25,864 nt of DNA from positions 1 through 25,864 of the forward strand of contig JAVEVF010000014.1 of the NCBI GenBank assembly GCA_034005175.1, in the 5' to 3' direction. A program made the position numbers and the translations under genes. This DNA is from JAVEVF01 sp034005175. Its GTDB lineage: Bacteria; Actinomycetota; Coriobacteriia; Anaerosomatales; SLCP01. Shown here one piece after another: positions 14,831-23,868 of this stretch. Every line of letters begins with the position of its first letter. The first letter of the stretch is position 1. Below the pieces are notes generated by a model. The model was not told the origin of the DNA. It saw only the letters and a program-made list of their open reading frames with translations, and searched no databases.

Positions 14831-15085
14831 ATGGCTCACAAGAAAGGTCTCGGCTCGACTAAGAACGGCCGGGACTCCAAAGCCAAGCGGCTCGGGGTGA
14901 AGCGCTTCGGCGGACAGGAAGTCACGACGGGTTCCATCATCGTGCGCCAGCGCGGCACGCATATCCACCCAGGCGACAACGTGGGCCGCGGCAGCGACGA
15001 TACGCTCTTTGCGATGGCCGACGGAGTCGTTGAGTTCACGCGAGGCGTCAAGCGCCGCGTGCACGTCCGACCGCTCGAAGGCTAG
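14831..15085 (+). CDS. rpmA: 50S ribosomal protein L27
   Basis: 84-residue L27, whose N-terminal tail reaches the peptidyl-transferase centre of the large subunit. The sequence begins MAHKKGLGSTKNGRDS and includes AKRLGVKRFGGQ and GSIIVRQRGTHIHPG, all nearly invariant in the family. The N-terminus starts directly with the mature AHKKG form, so there is no cleavable leader of the kind found in Firmicutes. The ribosome site is AAGGCAGG, followed by ATG 14831. L21-L27-Obg is a widely conserved gene order. A strong hairpin 36 bases after the stop suggests partial or complete termination before obgE. Confidence 0.97.
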   Translation: MAHKKGLGSTKNGRDSKAKRLGVKRFGGQEVTTGSIIVRQRGTHIHPGDNVGRGSDDTLFAMADGVVEFTRGVKRRVHVRPLEG

Positions 15086-15120
15086 ATGCACTAAGCCCTG
15101 CGAAGCGATGAGATCAGCAC

Positions 15121-15155
15121 ACGAGCCCTCCGCTCCTCGCGAGCGGGGGGCTCGT
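15121..15155 (+). terminator. Strong hairpin between rpmA and obgE (probable terminator)
   Basis: A 15-base arm (15121-15135, ACGAGCCCTCCGCTC) pairs fully with 15141-15155 apart from one G-U pair, across a 5-base loop (CTCGC). There is no T run after it (CCCGTATCATC). Hairpins without a U tract are often proposed as terminators in high-GC genomes. TATCAT at 15160-15165 could be a -10 hexamer for obgE, but no good -35 accompanies it. Confidence 0.6.
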
Positions 15156-15203
15156 CCCGTATCATCACACCAGCGCATCAGCGCTCAGACAAGAAGGACG
15201 CCG

Positions 15204-16547
15204 ATGTTCGTAGATGAGGCCACCATATCAGTGAAGGGCGGAGACGGCGGGGCGGGGTGCACCTCCTTCCGCCGTGAAGCGCACGTCCCGAAGGGCGGCC
15301 CGGACGGTGGCGACGGCGGGCGCGGGGGCGATGTCGTGCTTCTCGCCGATGCCACCGTGTCAAACCTTCTCGATTATCACTATCGTCGTCACTTCAAAGC
15401 CACACGTGGCGTTCATGGGAAGGGCTCGGTGAAGCACGGCGCCAACGGGCAGGATCTGGTGCTCCCGATGCCGCTGGGCACCATCGTGCGCGATGCTGAC
15501 ACCGGAGAGATCCTCATCGACCTCACATACGACGGCCAGCGCTTCGCCGTCGCCAAAGGAGGTCATGGCGGACGAGGCAACATCCACTTCGTGACCCCGA
15601 CACGGCGGGCTCCGGCGTTCTCGGAACTCGGCGAGCCGGCCGAGGAACGACGCATCACCCTTGAGATGAAGCTCATGGCAGATGCCGCGCTCGTGGGCAT
15701 GCCCAACGTGGGCAAGTCCTCGCTGATAGCGCGCATGAGTGCGGCCCGACCCAAGATCGCCGACTACCCCTTCACCACCATCGTCCCGAACCTCGGCGTG
15801 GCGCGTGCTGGTGAGTACTCGTTCGTCTTAGCCGATGTCCCTGGCCTTATCGAGGGCGCGCATGAAGGCGTCGGCCTTGGGCATGCGTTCCTGCGCCACA
15901 TCGAGCGCAGCGCGCTCATCCTGCATGTCGTAGACCTTTCAGGTGGCTGGGAAGGCCGCGATCCGCTTGATGACATCGCCATCATCGACCGCGAGCTGGC
16001 ATTGCACGGCGAGGGGCTCGCATCACGACCGCGCATCCTCGTCGGCAACAAGTGCGACACCGATGAGGCCCCGGAGGCCTCGGCAGCTGTGAGCGAGTTC
16101 GCACGAGGATGCGGCCTGGAGTACTTCGAGGTCTCAGCGCTCACAGGCGCAGGCGTCGACAGCCTCACCCTTGCGGTGGGCGCTCGCGTTCATGAGCTGC
16201 GGCGCCAAGCGGCACAGATCGGAGCAGTCGAGCAGGTCTACACGGTTCGGCCTGTGAAGCGCGCCACTTTCGAGGTGACGCGTACGGGAGCGCACTCCTA
16301 TCGCGTGTCAGGTGAGGCCATCGAGCGCATGGTCATCATGACCGAGCTCGGGAACGAGGAGGCAGTCGCCTACCTGCAGAAGCGGTTGGTCAAGGCTGGC
16401 GTTGAACGTGCATTGGAGGAGGCGGGGGCGGTGGATGGCGATGAGATCGCCATCGCAGGCGCGACCTTCGAATTCTCAGGCGCGCTTGCTCGCGATCCCG
16501 AAGCGGCATTCATAGAAGACGAGCCCGAAGATGAGGAGGGGGCGTAG
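15204..16547 (+). CDS. obgE: Obg family GTPase (ribosome assembly)
   Basis: Essential GTPase that assists 50S assembly and stress responses. 447 residues in three parts: the glycine-rich Obg fold (about 1-158, starting MFVDEATISVKGGDGGAGCTS), the G domain with G1 GMPNVGKS (165-172), the FTT/TIVPNLG switch I segment, G3 DVPGLIEGA and G4 NKCD, and a C-terminal OCT domain (about 345-425) with an acidic tail (EDEPEDEEG). The frame is open upstream to 15009, but ATG 15204 has AAGAAGGA at an ideal distance and matches the family start. The tail of the gene supplies the GGAGG ribosome site for proB. Confidence 0.96.
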   Translation: MFVDEATISVKGGDGGAGCTSFRREAHVPKGGPDGGDGGRGGDVVLLADATVSNLLDYHYRRHFKATRGVHGKGSVKHGANGQDLVLPMPLGTIVRDADTGEILIDLTYDGQRFAVAKGGHGGRGNIHFVTPTRRAPAFSELGEPAEERRITLEMKLMADAALVGMPNVGKSSLIARMSAARPKIADYPFTTIVPNLGVARAGEYSFVLADVPGLIEGAHEGVGLGHAFLRHIERSALILHVVDLSGGWEGRDPLDDIAIIDRELALHGEGLASRPRILVGNKCDTDEAPEASAAVSEFARGCGLEYFEVSALTGAGVDSLTLAVGARVHELRRQAAQIGAVEQVYTVRPVKRATFEVTRTGAHSYRVSGEAIERMVIMTELGNEEAVAYLQKRLVKAGVERALEEAGAVDGDEIAIAGATFEFSGALARDPEAAFIEDEPEDEEGA

Positions 16548-16550
16548 ACG

Positions 16551-17657
16551 ATGTGCGCGATGGACCGCGTGGTCATCAAGGTCGGCAGCTCCACCCTCGC
16601 CCCTGCGGGGGAGGGGCTTGACCGCGCGTACGTGGATTCGTTGATGGAGCAGATAGCAGAGGTGCGCCGAGAGGGCACCGAGGTGATAGTGGTGACGTCG
16701 GGCGCCATCGCCGCGGGGGTCCAGGCCCTCGGCATACATACACGTCCTGAGGACATGCCCTCCCTTCAGGCCTCCGCATCAGTCGGGCAGGTTCAGGTCC
16801 TCGGCATGTATGCGGCGCTTGCCGCTGCGCATGGCATGACGGTGGGTCAGGTGCTGCTCACTCGGCATGACACCGCACACCGCCAGGCGTACCTGCATGC
16901 ACGAGACACGCTCGAGCGGCTTCTCGCACTTGGCGTGGTGCCGGTGGTGAACGAGAACGACACTGTCGCCGTCGATGAGATCCGCTTCGGCGACAACGAC
17001 ACGCTCGCCGCTCTGGTGGGGACCATGGCCAGAGCGGACCTGGTAGTGCTGCTCACCGACATCGAGGGCCTTTACGACGCTGATCCGCTGAAGAACGCAG
17101 ATGCCCGCCTCGTCGAACACGTGGAGTCGCTCACCGATCAGGTGATCAGCGCCGCGGGCGGCGCGACATCGGGCGTGGGCTCGGGCGGGATGGCCACGAA
17201 GGTGGAGGCTGCCCGCGTGCTTATGCGAGCGGGTATTCCGATGGTCGTGTGCGACGGGCGCAGGGCAGGGGTCATCGCCGATGCGCTGTCAGGCAAGCCC
17301 GTCGGGACTCTATTTGCCGGCGGGAAGAGCGCGCTCGGGGCGCGCAAGCTCTGGATCGCTCTTGGTGGCGTGCCCAAGGGGGAGATCATCGTCGACGATG
17401 GTGCGAAGGCGGCGTTGTGCGAACGTGGCAAGAGCCTTCTGCCCGCCGGCGTGGTGAGCGTGCAAGGGGTGTTTGCGGCAGGAGATGCGATAGTATTGAA
17501 GGACGGCACAGGCCAGATCGTGGCGCGAGGTCTGTCGGCATTGTCCTCGGCAGACCTTGAGAAGGTCAAAGGCATGCACAGCTCGCGTATCGCTGATGTC
17601 TTGCCCTCGGCGGCAGGGAAGACCGTGGTGCACAGGGATCATCTCGTTATCCTGTGA
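16551..17657 (+). CDS. proB: Glutamate 5-kinase
   Basis: Catalyses ATP-dependent phosphorylation of glutamate to gamma-glutamyl phosphate, the first step of proline synthesis. 368 residues: amino acid kinase domain (VVIKVGSSTL at about 7-16, VVTSGAIAAGVQALG, VPVVNENDTVAVDEIRFGDNDTLAALV, LLTDIEGLYDADP, GSGGMATKVEAARVLMRAGI) followed by a C-terminal PUA domain (from about 275). In many bacteria the first step is inhibited by proline. ATG 16551 lies 11 bases downstream of GAGGAGGG; ATG 16560 is an alternative. It follows obgE by three bases and precedes proA by 51 bases, so the two proline enzymes are probably co-expressed. Confidence 0.96.
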   Translation: MCAMDRVVIKVGSSTLAPAGEGLDRAYVDSLMEQIAEVRREGTEVIVVTSGAIAAGVQALGIHTRPEDMPSLQASASVGQVQVLGMYAALAAAHGMTVGQVLLTRHDTAHRQAYLHARDTLERLLALGVVPVVNENDTVAVDEIRFGDNDTLAALVGTMARADLVVLLTDIEGLYDADPLKNADARLVEHVESLTDQVISAAGGATSGVGSGGMATKVEAARVLMRAGIPMVVCDGRRAGVIADALSGKPVGTLFAGGKSALGARKLWIALGGVPKGEIIVDDGAKAALCERGKSLLPAGVVSVQGVFAAGDAIVLKDGTGQIVARGLSALSSADLEKVKGMHSSRIADVLPSAAGKTVVHRDHLVIL

Positions 17658-17708
17658 GCACGCAGCCCGTGACCGGCAGTGCGAACGCGGAGAATGAAGG
17701 AGACGAGC

Positions 17709-18958
<1,250 letters not shown>

Positions 18959-18962
<4 letters not shown>

Positions 18963-19582
18963 GAGCCACGTCGCGACTCGGCATCATGGGCGGCACCTTC
19001 GACCCCATCCACTTCGGCCATCTCGTCACCGCCGAAGAGGCCCTGGTGCAGTTCAACCTCGATCGTGTGATCTTCATGCCCGCGGGTGTGCCTGCGCGCA
19101 AGAGCGATGTCGAGGTGACCTCGCCAGAGCACCGCTATCTGATGGCGGTCATCGCCACGGCCGCAAACCCTGACTTCGAGGTATCGCGCATGGAGATCGA
19201 CCGGCCGGGAGTCACCTACACGGTCGACACGCTTGATGCTTTGCGCGACATCCACGGCCCGCACGCCGAGCTCTTCTTCATCACGGGAGCAGATGCGGTC
19301 TGGGAGATCGTGACCTGGAAGGATGCCGAGCGGTTCGCAGGTTTGGTGACGTTCATCGCAGCCACTCGGCCCGGATACGATCTTGACACCGCACGCTCGA
19401 CGCATGCTGGAGAGCTTTCGCATATCGATATCCAGTTCATGGAGGTGCCCGCACTCGCCATATCGTCCACCGACATTCGGTGCCGCGTGGCCGAGCGCCG
19501 CCCTATCCGTTACTTGGTGCCTGAGGCCGTTGGCGCCTACATCCACAAGTACGGGCTGTACCGCGAGGTACGTGCATCATGA
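18959..19582 (+). CDS. nadD: Nicotinate-nucleotide adenylyltransferase
   Basis: Transfers AMP from ATP to nicotinate mononucleotide, giving deamido-NAD in NAD synthesis. 207 residues of the nucleotidyltransferase fold: the HxGH-type ATP site GGTFDPIHFGH (residues 11-21, His18 and His21), ITGADAVWEIVTWKDAE in the middle, and ISSTDIR near the C-terminus. The GTG 18959 start is needed to include the full N-terminal strand; the next ATG (18986) would cut into the GGTFDP motif. It overlaps proA and yqeK by four bases on either side. Confidence 0.95.
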
Positions 19583-20154
19583 CGGCGCAGCTCGCCGAGG
19601 TGCGCCAGGCGCTCGCTTGCCGGCTGGATGAGGGGGGCTATGCCCACAGCGTCGCTGTGGCCGAGACCGCCGCGCAGCTTGCCAAGCGCTACGGAGTAGA
19701 CGCGCAAGAGGCTTATCTTGCGGGGCTTCTTCACGACTGGAGTCGCGATGAGAGTGCGCCGAGCTTGCTTGGTGAGGCGCGCAGCCTTGGTATCGAGTGC
19801 ACGGCGGTTGACGAGGCGGTCCCATACCTCCTGCACGGTCGCGTGGGTGCGCTCTCAGTGAAGGAGCGTTTCCCGGGGTTGGAGTCGCGCATCATCACGG
19901 CAATCGAACGCCACACATTTGGTGCGTTGGGGATGAGCGATCTCGACAAGATCGTGTACCTCGCGGACACGATCGAGCCCGGGCGCGATAACCCCGCCGC
20001 GGCCACGCTGCGCGACAGAATCGGCAAGGTGGACCTCGCGGAGCTCTTCGAGCAGGCCTATGCGGTCTCGGTAGAACATCTCATCAGGACGCGGCGACCC
20101 ATCCATCCTACGACCTTGGATGTCTGGAACGACCTTGTTGAGAGGCGCAGATGA
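19579..20154 (+). CDS. yqeK: YqeK family HD-domain phosphohydrolase (symmetrical Ap4A hydrolase)
   Basis: Bacterial YqeK enzymes hydrolyse diadenosine tetraphosphate symmetrically to two ADP, using a di-metal HD centre. 191 residues. HD-domain ligands visible are His23 (GYAHSVAVAE), His52-Asp53 (GLLHDWSRD), a His in YLLHGRVGA, another in AIERHTFGA, and the Asp in VYLADTIEPGR; the last motif is typical of the family. ATG 19579 overlaps the nadD stop (ATGA), and the gene ends in the same kind of overlap with the LCP-like gene. nadD-yqeK-(LCP)-rsfS is a conserved run in Gram-positive bacteria. Confidence 0.92.
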   Translation: MTAQLAEVRQALACRLDEGGYAHSVAVAETAAQLAKRYGVDAQEAYLAGLLHDWSRDESAPSLLGEARSLGIECTAVDEAVPYLLHGRVGALSVKERFPGLESRIITAIERHTFGALGMSDLDKIVYLADTIEPGRDNPAAATLRDRIGKVDLAELFEQAYAVSVEHLIRTRRPIHPTTLDVWNDLVERRR

Positions 20155-21287
20155 CGCCGCGCCCGGAACATGACAGGGAAGCTGTGGCCGAAGGCGCGCA
20201 GATGGAGGAGGCCGCGGCCCGCCCCCGCCGCAGCTCGCGGCACGGACCACGTCACCGCAGGGAGCCTGTTCGGGCCCGTCACGCCAAGCGTGCGCGCGAG
20301 CAGGCCGCGGGGCTCTTTGGAGCGCTGCGATGGCCGAGCCGCGGCGCTCTTGCCAGCCTGGGCTTTGCGCTCGGCGCGCTCGGGCTTGTGGTCGTGTTGC
20401 TTTGGGGCGTGGCAAGCACCATCAACGGTGTGGCCCGCTGGAACGCCAAGCGGCTGGCAAGAGCGCAAAGCTCACCGGAGGCCCAAGCCGAGCTTTCGCG
20501 CGACAACTTGCTGGTGATCGGGGTGAGCGAGGGCCGCGCGACGGGCTTTCTTGCCATGCGCGTCATGGCCGAACAGCAACAGGTGTTTGGGATCGCCATC
20601 CCCGATGGTGCCTTCATCGAGGTTCCGGGACAGGGGTTTGAGCGCATGGGGGATAGCTACCTTACCGGCGGGGAGACCTCGCTTGCCGCGGTGACGAACT
20701 TCTTCAGCGTCCCTTTCACCGAGTACGTGGTCGTGGACTCCGAGGTCTACCAGGAAGCTCTTGCAGGGCAGTCGGTGAGCATGCTTCTGGCCGAGGTTCA
20801 CGATACGAACCTCGATGAGCCGGGGTTGGCACGATGGGAAACGGCCTTCAATGAGATTCCTACGGATGACGTCGCGTTGGTGCCGCTACCCGTCAAGCCC
20901 GTCAACGTCGGCTCGCAGACGTATTTCGAGCCGCAGCGCCAGGAGATCGCGGACCTCGTCGCTTCGTGGTGGGGAGTGACGCTCGAGTCCGAAGATCCTG
21001 CGATACGCGTCATCGTCTACAACGGTTCGGGAGAGCCGGGAATCGCGGGCCAGGCCGCTCAGCTGCTCATCCGTGGCGGGTTCCGTGTGGTGGACACGAA
21101 GAACGCGGATACGTTCGATTACCATGAGACGCAGATCGTCATTCAGCGAGGAGACGCCAGCCGAGGCGACTCGGTGCGCGAAGTGCTCGGCGTTGGAACG
21201 GTGATCGTCCGACCAGCGAACCAAGAGGTGGCGGACGTCGTTGTCATAATCGGCTCGGACTTCAAGCCGCCAGCTAATGCACCGTAG
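20151..21287 (+). CDS. Membrane protein with degenerate LCP domain and LytR C-terminal domain
   Basis: 378 residues: an Arg-rich cytoplasmic N-terminus (about 24-62), one membrane helix (about 65-91), an extracytoplasmic region (about 115-260) that can be aligned by eye with LytR-CpsA-Psr phosphotransferases, and a LytR_C domain (about 285-370; VIVYNGSGEPGIAGQAAQLL). LCP enzymes attach glycopolymers to peptidoglycan using conserved Arg and Asp residues. Here NLLVIGVSEGR (from 119) replaces the usual LLLGSDSR, RATGFLAMRV replaces R-S-D-T, and IPDGAFIEVPG (150-160) lacks the Arg of IPRD. The later SYLTGGETSLAAVTNFF segment keeps the fold pattern. I infer a catalytically dead LCP homologue with a structural or binding role. 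The LytR_C part is more certain than the LCP relation. Confidence 0.75.
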   Translation: MTPRPEHDREAVAEGAQMEEAAARPRRSSRHGPRHRREPVRARHAKRAREQAAGLFGALRWPSRGALASLGFALGALGLVVVLLWGVASTINGVARWNAKRLARAQSSPEAQAELSRDNLLVIGVSEGRATGFLAMRVMAEQQQVFGIAIPDGAFIEVPGQGFERMGDSYLTGGETSLAAVTNFFSVPFTEYVVVDSEVYQEALAGQSVSMLLAEVHDTNLDEPGLARWETAFNEIPTDDVALVPLPVKPVNVGSQTYFEPQRQEIADLVASWWGVTLESEDPAIRVIVYNGSGEPGIAGQAAQLLIRGGFRVVDTKNADTFDYHETQIVIQRGDASRGDSVREVLGVGTVIVRPANQEVADVVVIIGSDFKPPANAP

Positions 21288-21295
21288 GTGACCGG

Positions 21296-21682
21296 ATGGA
21301 AAGAAGGCAGGGGATAGCGCTGGAATCAAAGGAGTACGCACTTCTTGCCGCGGAGGCTGCATCGGAGAAGAAGGCCGAGGACATCATCGCCATCGATGTG
21401 GCTGAGCTGCTTGTCGTCACGGACTACTTCGTGATCTGCACGGCCCGTAACGACCGCCACGTTCGCACCATCGCCGAGGAGGTGGAGATGCGCCTCAAGA
21501 GCGCAGGGCTCAAGCCCATCGGCATCGAGGGTACCGATGAGGGCAAATGGGTGCTCATCGACTTCGCAGACGTCGTCGTGCACGTCTTTCAGCCTGCCGA
21601 GCGTGACTTCTACCGGCTGGAGAAGCTTTGGGGTGACGCGCCGACTCTCGCGCTTCCCGAATCCGTGACCGGCCTGTCGTGA
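21296..21682 (+). CDS. rsfS: Ribosomal silencing factor RsfS
   Basis: Binds ribosomal protein L14 and blocks subunit joining, lowering translation in starvation. 128 residues; the conserved RsfS core is evident in EYALLAAEAASEKKAEDIIAIDV, DYFVICTARNDRHVRTIAEEVEMRL, GTDEGKWVLIDFADVVVHVF and the closing ERDFYRLEKLWGDA. ATG 21296 lies seven bases after TAGGTGA. It is separated by 8 bases from the LCP-like gene and its stop overlaps the transporter start (GTGA). The position after yqeK and the LytR-type gene matches the usual nadD-yqeK-lytR-rsfS order. Confidence 0.95.
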   Translation: MERRQGIALESKEYALLAAEAASEKKAEDIIAIDVAELLVVTDYFVICTARNDRHVRTIAEEVEMRLKSAGLKPIGIEGTDEGKWVLIDFADVVVHVFQPAERDFYRLEKLWGDAPTLALPESVTGLS

Positions 21683-22626
21683 CGCTTGAAGCTCGGCGCG
21701 TGTGGGCGACGGTCGCCCTCATCGGTGTGGCGGCTGTCTGGGGAGCTACGTTCGTCGTCGTCAAAGACGCGGTCGAGCGCTACCCCCTGTACGCGTTTCT
21801 CGCCGTGAGGTTCATCATCGCCGTGGTGGCCTTTGCCGTGCTGTTTCCGCGCTCTCTCAGACGGTTCGGCAAAGGAACGCTGCGCGTAGGTGTGCTGGCC
21901 GGAGCGCTGCTCGTGGTTGGATATGTCTTCCAGACGTGGGGCCTGCAAGACACGACGGCGAGCAAGGCCGCGTTCATCACGGGGATGTTCGTGGTGTTCA
22001 CACCTCTCATGCAGACTGTGATTCTTAGGCATCCACCTCGTGCGGTCACACTCGCCGGTGTGGTGCTCGCTGTCGCGGGTCTGTGGTTGATCTCAGGTGG
22101 CTCCGGCGAGGGTTGGACGGTGGGGGACACCAGAGTGCTGATATGCGCGATCGCCTACGCAGCGCACATGATCGTGCTTGGCAGCATGGGGACGAGCCAT
22201 GATGTCGGCGCGCTCACGCTCACCCAGCTTGCCGTGGTCGCGGTGGTATGCAGTGGCGTTTCTCTTGCGACCGAGGCTCCGGGCTTGCCCCCCGACTCGG
22301 CGGTGTGGTTCGCACTGGTCATAACAGGCGTGTTCGGCTCTGCGGTCGCGTTTGCGGTGCAGACGTACGCACAGCGACATATGTCACCGTCAAAGACTGC
22401 GCTCGTGTTGGTGAGCGAGCCAGCATTCGGAGGGTTGTTCGGGTGGATCGCGGGTGACCACTTCGGGATCGGTGGCTTCGCGGGCAGCACGCTCATCTTG
22501 GCAGGAATGGTGCTGGCCGAGGTCTCCGGGCCAGCGGCTCCGGGCGAGCACGTCGTACGTGAGCCGGCACTTGAGGGCATCCCCGTGCCGATTGTGGAGC
22601 ATGATCCTGCCGATAGCCAGCGGTAG
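21679..22626 (+). CDS. EamA/DMT superfamily transporter
   Basis: 315-residue polytopic membrane protein with about ten helices arranged as two EamA repeats. The first repeat starts VALIGVAAVWGATFVVVKDAV and includes RFIIAVVAFAVLF and FQTWGLQDTTASKAAFITGMFVVFTPL; the second includes LICAIAYAAHMIVLG and AVAFAVQTYAQRHMSPSKTALVLVSEPAFGGLFGW. Members export or exchange amino acids, nucleosides or other metabolites; the substrate cannot be read from sequence. The C-terminal tail of about 40 residues is hydrophilic. GTG 21679 overlaps the rsfS stop, so translation is likely coupled, though a functional link to RsfS is not evident. Confidence 0.88.
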   Translation: MTLEARRVWATVALIGVAAVWGATFVVVKDAVERYPLYAFLAVRFIIAVVAFAVLFPRSLRRFGKGTLRVGVLAGALLVVGYVFQTWGLQDTTASKAAFITGMFVVFTPLMQTVILRHPPRAVTLAGVVLAVAGLWLISGGSGEGWTVGDTRVLICAIAYAAHMIVLGSMGTSHDVGALTLTQLAVVAVVCSGVSLATEAPGLPPDSAVWFALVITGVFGSAVAFAVQTYAQRHMSPSKTALVLVSEPAFGGLFGWIAGDHFGIGGFAGSTLILAGMVLAEVSGPAAPGEHVVREPALEGIPVPIVEHDPADSQR

Positions 22627-22658
22627 GCGACTCAGCACATCGGTCTGATGCACGCCTG

Positions 22659-22686
22659 TTGACCGCTCCCGGGCGCCTGGTATACT
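22659..22686 (+). promoter_or_regulatory. Promoter of tRNA-Ala
   Basis: TTGACC (22659-22664), 16-base spacer, and TATACT (22681-22686) preceded by TG at 22678-22679 form a near-consensus vegetative promoter with extended -10. Predicted transcription start is about 25 bases upstream of the mature tRNA 5' end. Confidence 0.8.
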
Positions 22687-22716
22687 AGCGCCTGCCGCTC
22701 ACGCGGACCCAGATGT

Positions 22717-22792
22717 GGGGCCTTAGCTCAGCTGGGAGAGCGCATGGCTGGCAGCCATGAGGTCAGGGGTTCGATCCCCCTAGGCTCCACCA
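22717..22792 (+). tRNA. tRNA-Ala (anticodon GGC)
   Basis: 76 nucleotides with encoded CCA. Acceptor arm GGGGCCT (22717-22723) pairs with AGGCTCC (22782-22788) including one G-U. The D arm is GCTC/GAGC, the anticodon stem CATGG/CCATG closes the loop CTGGCAG with anticodon GGC, and the T arm is AGGGG-TTCGATC-CCCCT. The anticodon reads GCC and GCU alanine codons. It has its own promoter upstream and a hairpin terminator just after. Confidence 0.98.
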
Positions 22793-22801
22793 ACACACAC
22801 G

Positions 22802-22829
22802 ACGCCCGTCGCCCTCGCGGCGGGCGTTT
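22802..22829 (+). terminator. Terminator hairpin downstream of tRNA-Ala
   Basis: ACGCCCGTCGC (22802-22812) pairs with GCGGCGGGCGT (22817-22827), 11 base pairs with one U-G, around a CCTC loop. The hairpin ends in TTT at 22827-22829. It separates the tRNA from the PhnD-like gene. Confidence 0.75.
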
Positions 22830-22863
22830 CGCATGCCGCTCAGGTGTTCGCATCCCTCCCTGA

Positions 22864-22872
22864 TGCTACGAT
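22864..22872 (+). promoter_or_regulatory. Candidate extended -10 promoter of the PhnD-like/kinase/regulator cassette
   Basis: TGC precedes TACGAT (22867-22872), giving an extended -10; the -35 region has no clear consensus. Transcription would begin near 22879, leaving about 39 bases to the GTG start, with GGAGGAG as ribosome site. The surrounding 17 bases (22863-22879) match 15 of 17 positions with the block upstream of mreB (3589-3605). Confidence 0.4.
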
Positions 22873-22917
22873 TGTCCGGTCCCATCCGGTCGAACGGCTC
22901 TGAAGCGGAGGAGAGCA

Positions 22918-23868
22918 GTGTCACCGATGAATTCGAGGACAGCAGATTCGCCTCGGCGACCATCTCGGTCACTGCTCGCGCTCGCCCTCGCCGTGACCCT
23001 CATGTTCGCTGCAGCCGGCAGCGCGGCAATCTGGAAGGCGTACGCGTGGGGATACGGCGCCACAGCTGACGACCCGATCGCTGTCCCGCTAGGCGAGCCG
23101 CTCCATCTGGGTGTTGCGCGAACCCCGGGGGGCCCTGCGGAATGGATCACCATGGCCCGTGTGTTCGCGCACATGCAGCGCGAACTGAGCCGACCCATCG
23201 TGGTGCACTACGCACTGTCCAGTGATAATCAGATCCGCATGTTCGAAGCGGGCGAGCTCGACATCGCACTCATGTCGACTCTGGCCTATCTCGACCTAGA
23301 GAACACCGGCCTTATTGAACCAGTGGCGATCCCGACAATCAGGAACCGGCCCTTGGACGCGGCGGTGATCGTGGTCCCTTACGACAGCGACGCCGTAAGC
23401 ATCGAGGATCTGCGCGACATGCGCTTCGCCGTGTCCCCGGACCTTGCGGGGGCATCGTTCGCATACTGGCTTCTCGACCGGACCGGCGTGAACCCCGTGG
23501 GGTTCTTCGCTGAGACGCCGGCCGGGGTACAAGACGAGAATCTTGCGAGGCTAGCAAACGGCGAGGTTGATGGCACAAGCGTGCGAATATCGGCCCTTGC
23601 GCACTGGCCCGAAAACACGTTTCAAATCATCGAGCACTCACCTGACCTCGGCATGCCGCCCATTGTCGTCAGCACATCCCTAGACGCCGAGACGATCGTC
23701 CTCATACGGGACAGTCTCCTGAATGCAGCAAGCCGAGGGATTCTTCCCGAAGGGAGCGCCATCACTGGCTTTGGCACGCCTGGCGATACCGACTATGACT
23801 TCGCCCGGGAGCTCGACAACATTCACCGAGGACTGGAACTCGAAGCATTCGGGAGTGCTCATCAGTGA
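22918..23868 (+). CDS. PhnD-like periplasmic binding protein, membrane-anchored (putative sensor component)
   Basis: 316 residues. An N-terminal helix (about 18-43) follows a basic stretch; no Cys is present anywhere, so it is not a lipoprotein and is probably held by the uncleaved helix or secreted. The rest is a type 2 periplasmic-binding fold of the PhnD/phosphonate-binding family: LHLGVARTPGG, MFEAGELDIALMSTLAYLDLE, AAVIVVPYDSDAVSIEDLRDMRFAVSPDLAGASFAYWLL and LARLANGEVDGTSVRISAL. Family members bind phosphonates, phosphite or other small anions, but the related domain in TtrS-type kinases is used for sensing. No permease or ATPase gene is visible beside it. Instead the next genes encode a histidine kinase and regulator, coupled by GTGA overlap, so I infer a ligand-sensing role. 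The start GTG 22918 has GGAGGAG upstream. Confidence 0.82.
   Translation: MSPMNSRTADSPRRPSRSLLALALAVTLMFAAAGSAAIWKAYAWGYGATADDPIAVPLGEPLHLGVARTPGGPAEWITMARVFAHMQRELSRPIVVHYALSSDNQIRMFEAGELDIALMSTLAYLDLENTGLIEPVAIPTIRNRPLDAAVIVVPYDSDAVSIEDLRDMRFAVSPDLAGASFAYWLLDRTGVNPVGFFAETPAGVQDENLARLANGEVDGTSVRISALAHWPENTFQIIEHSPDLGMPPIVVSTSLDAETIVLIRDSLLNAASRGILPEGSAITGFGTPGDTDYDFARELDNIHRGLELEAFGSAHQ

Noticed and set aside
20151..21287. Functional LytR-CpsA-Psr ligase annotation
   Set aside because: The catalytic Arg and Asp positions are not present, so only a degenerate relation plus a LytR_C domain is claimed.
22918..23868. Phosphonate ABC transporter substrate-binding subunit as a transport component
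   Set aside because: No permease or ATPase is encoded nearby, and the gene is translationally coupled to a kinase and regulator instead.
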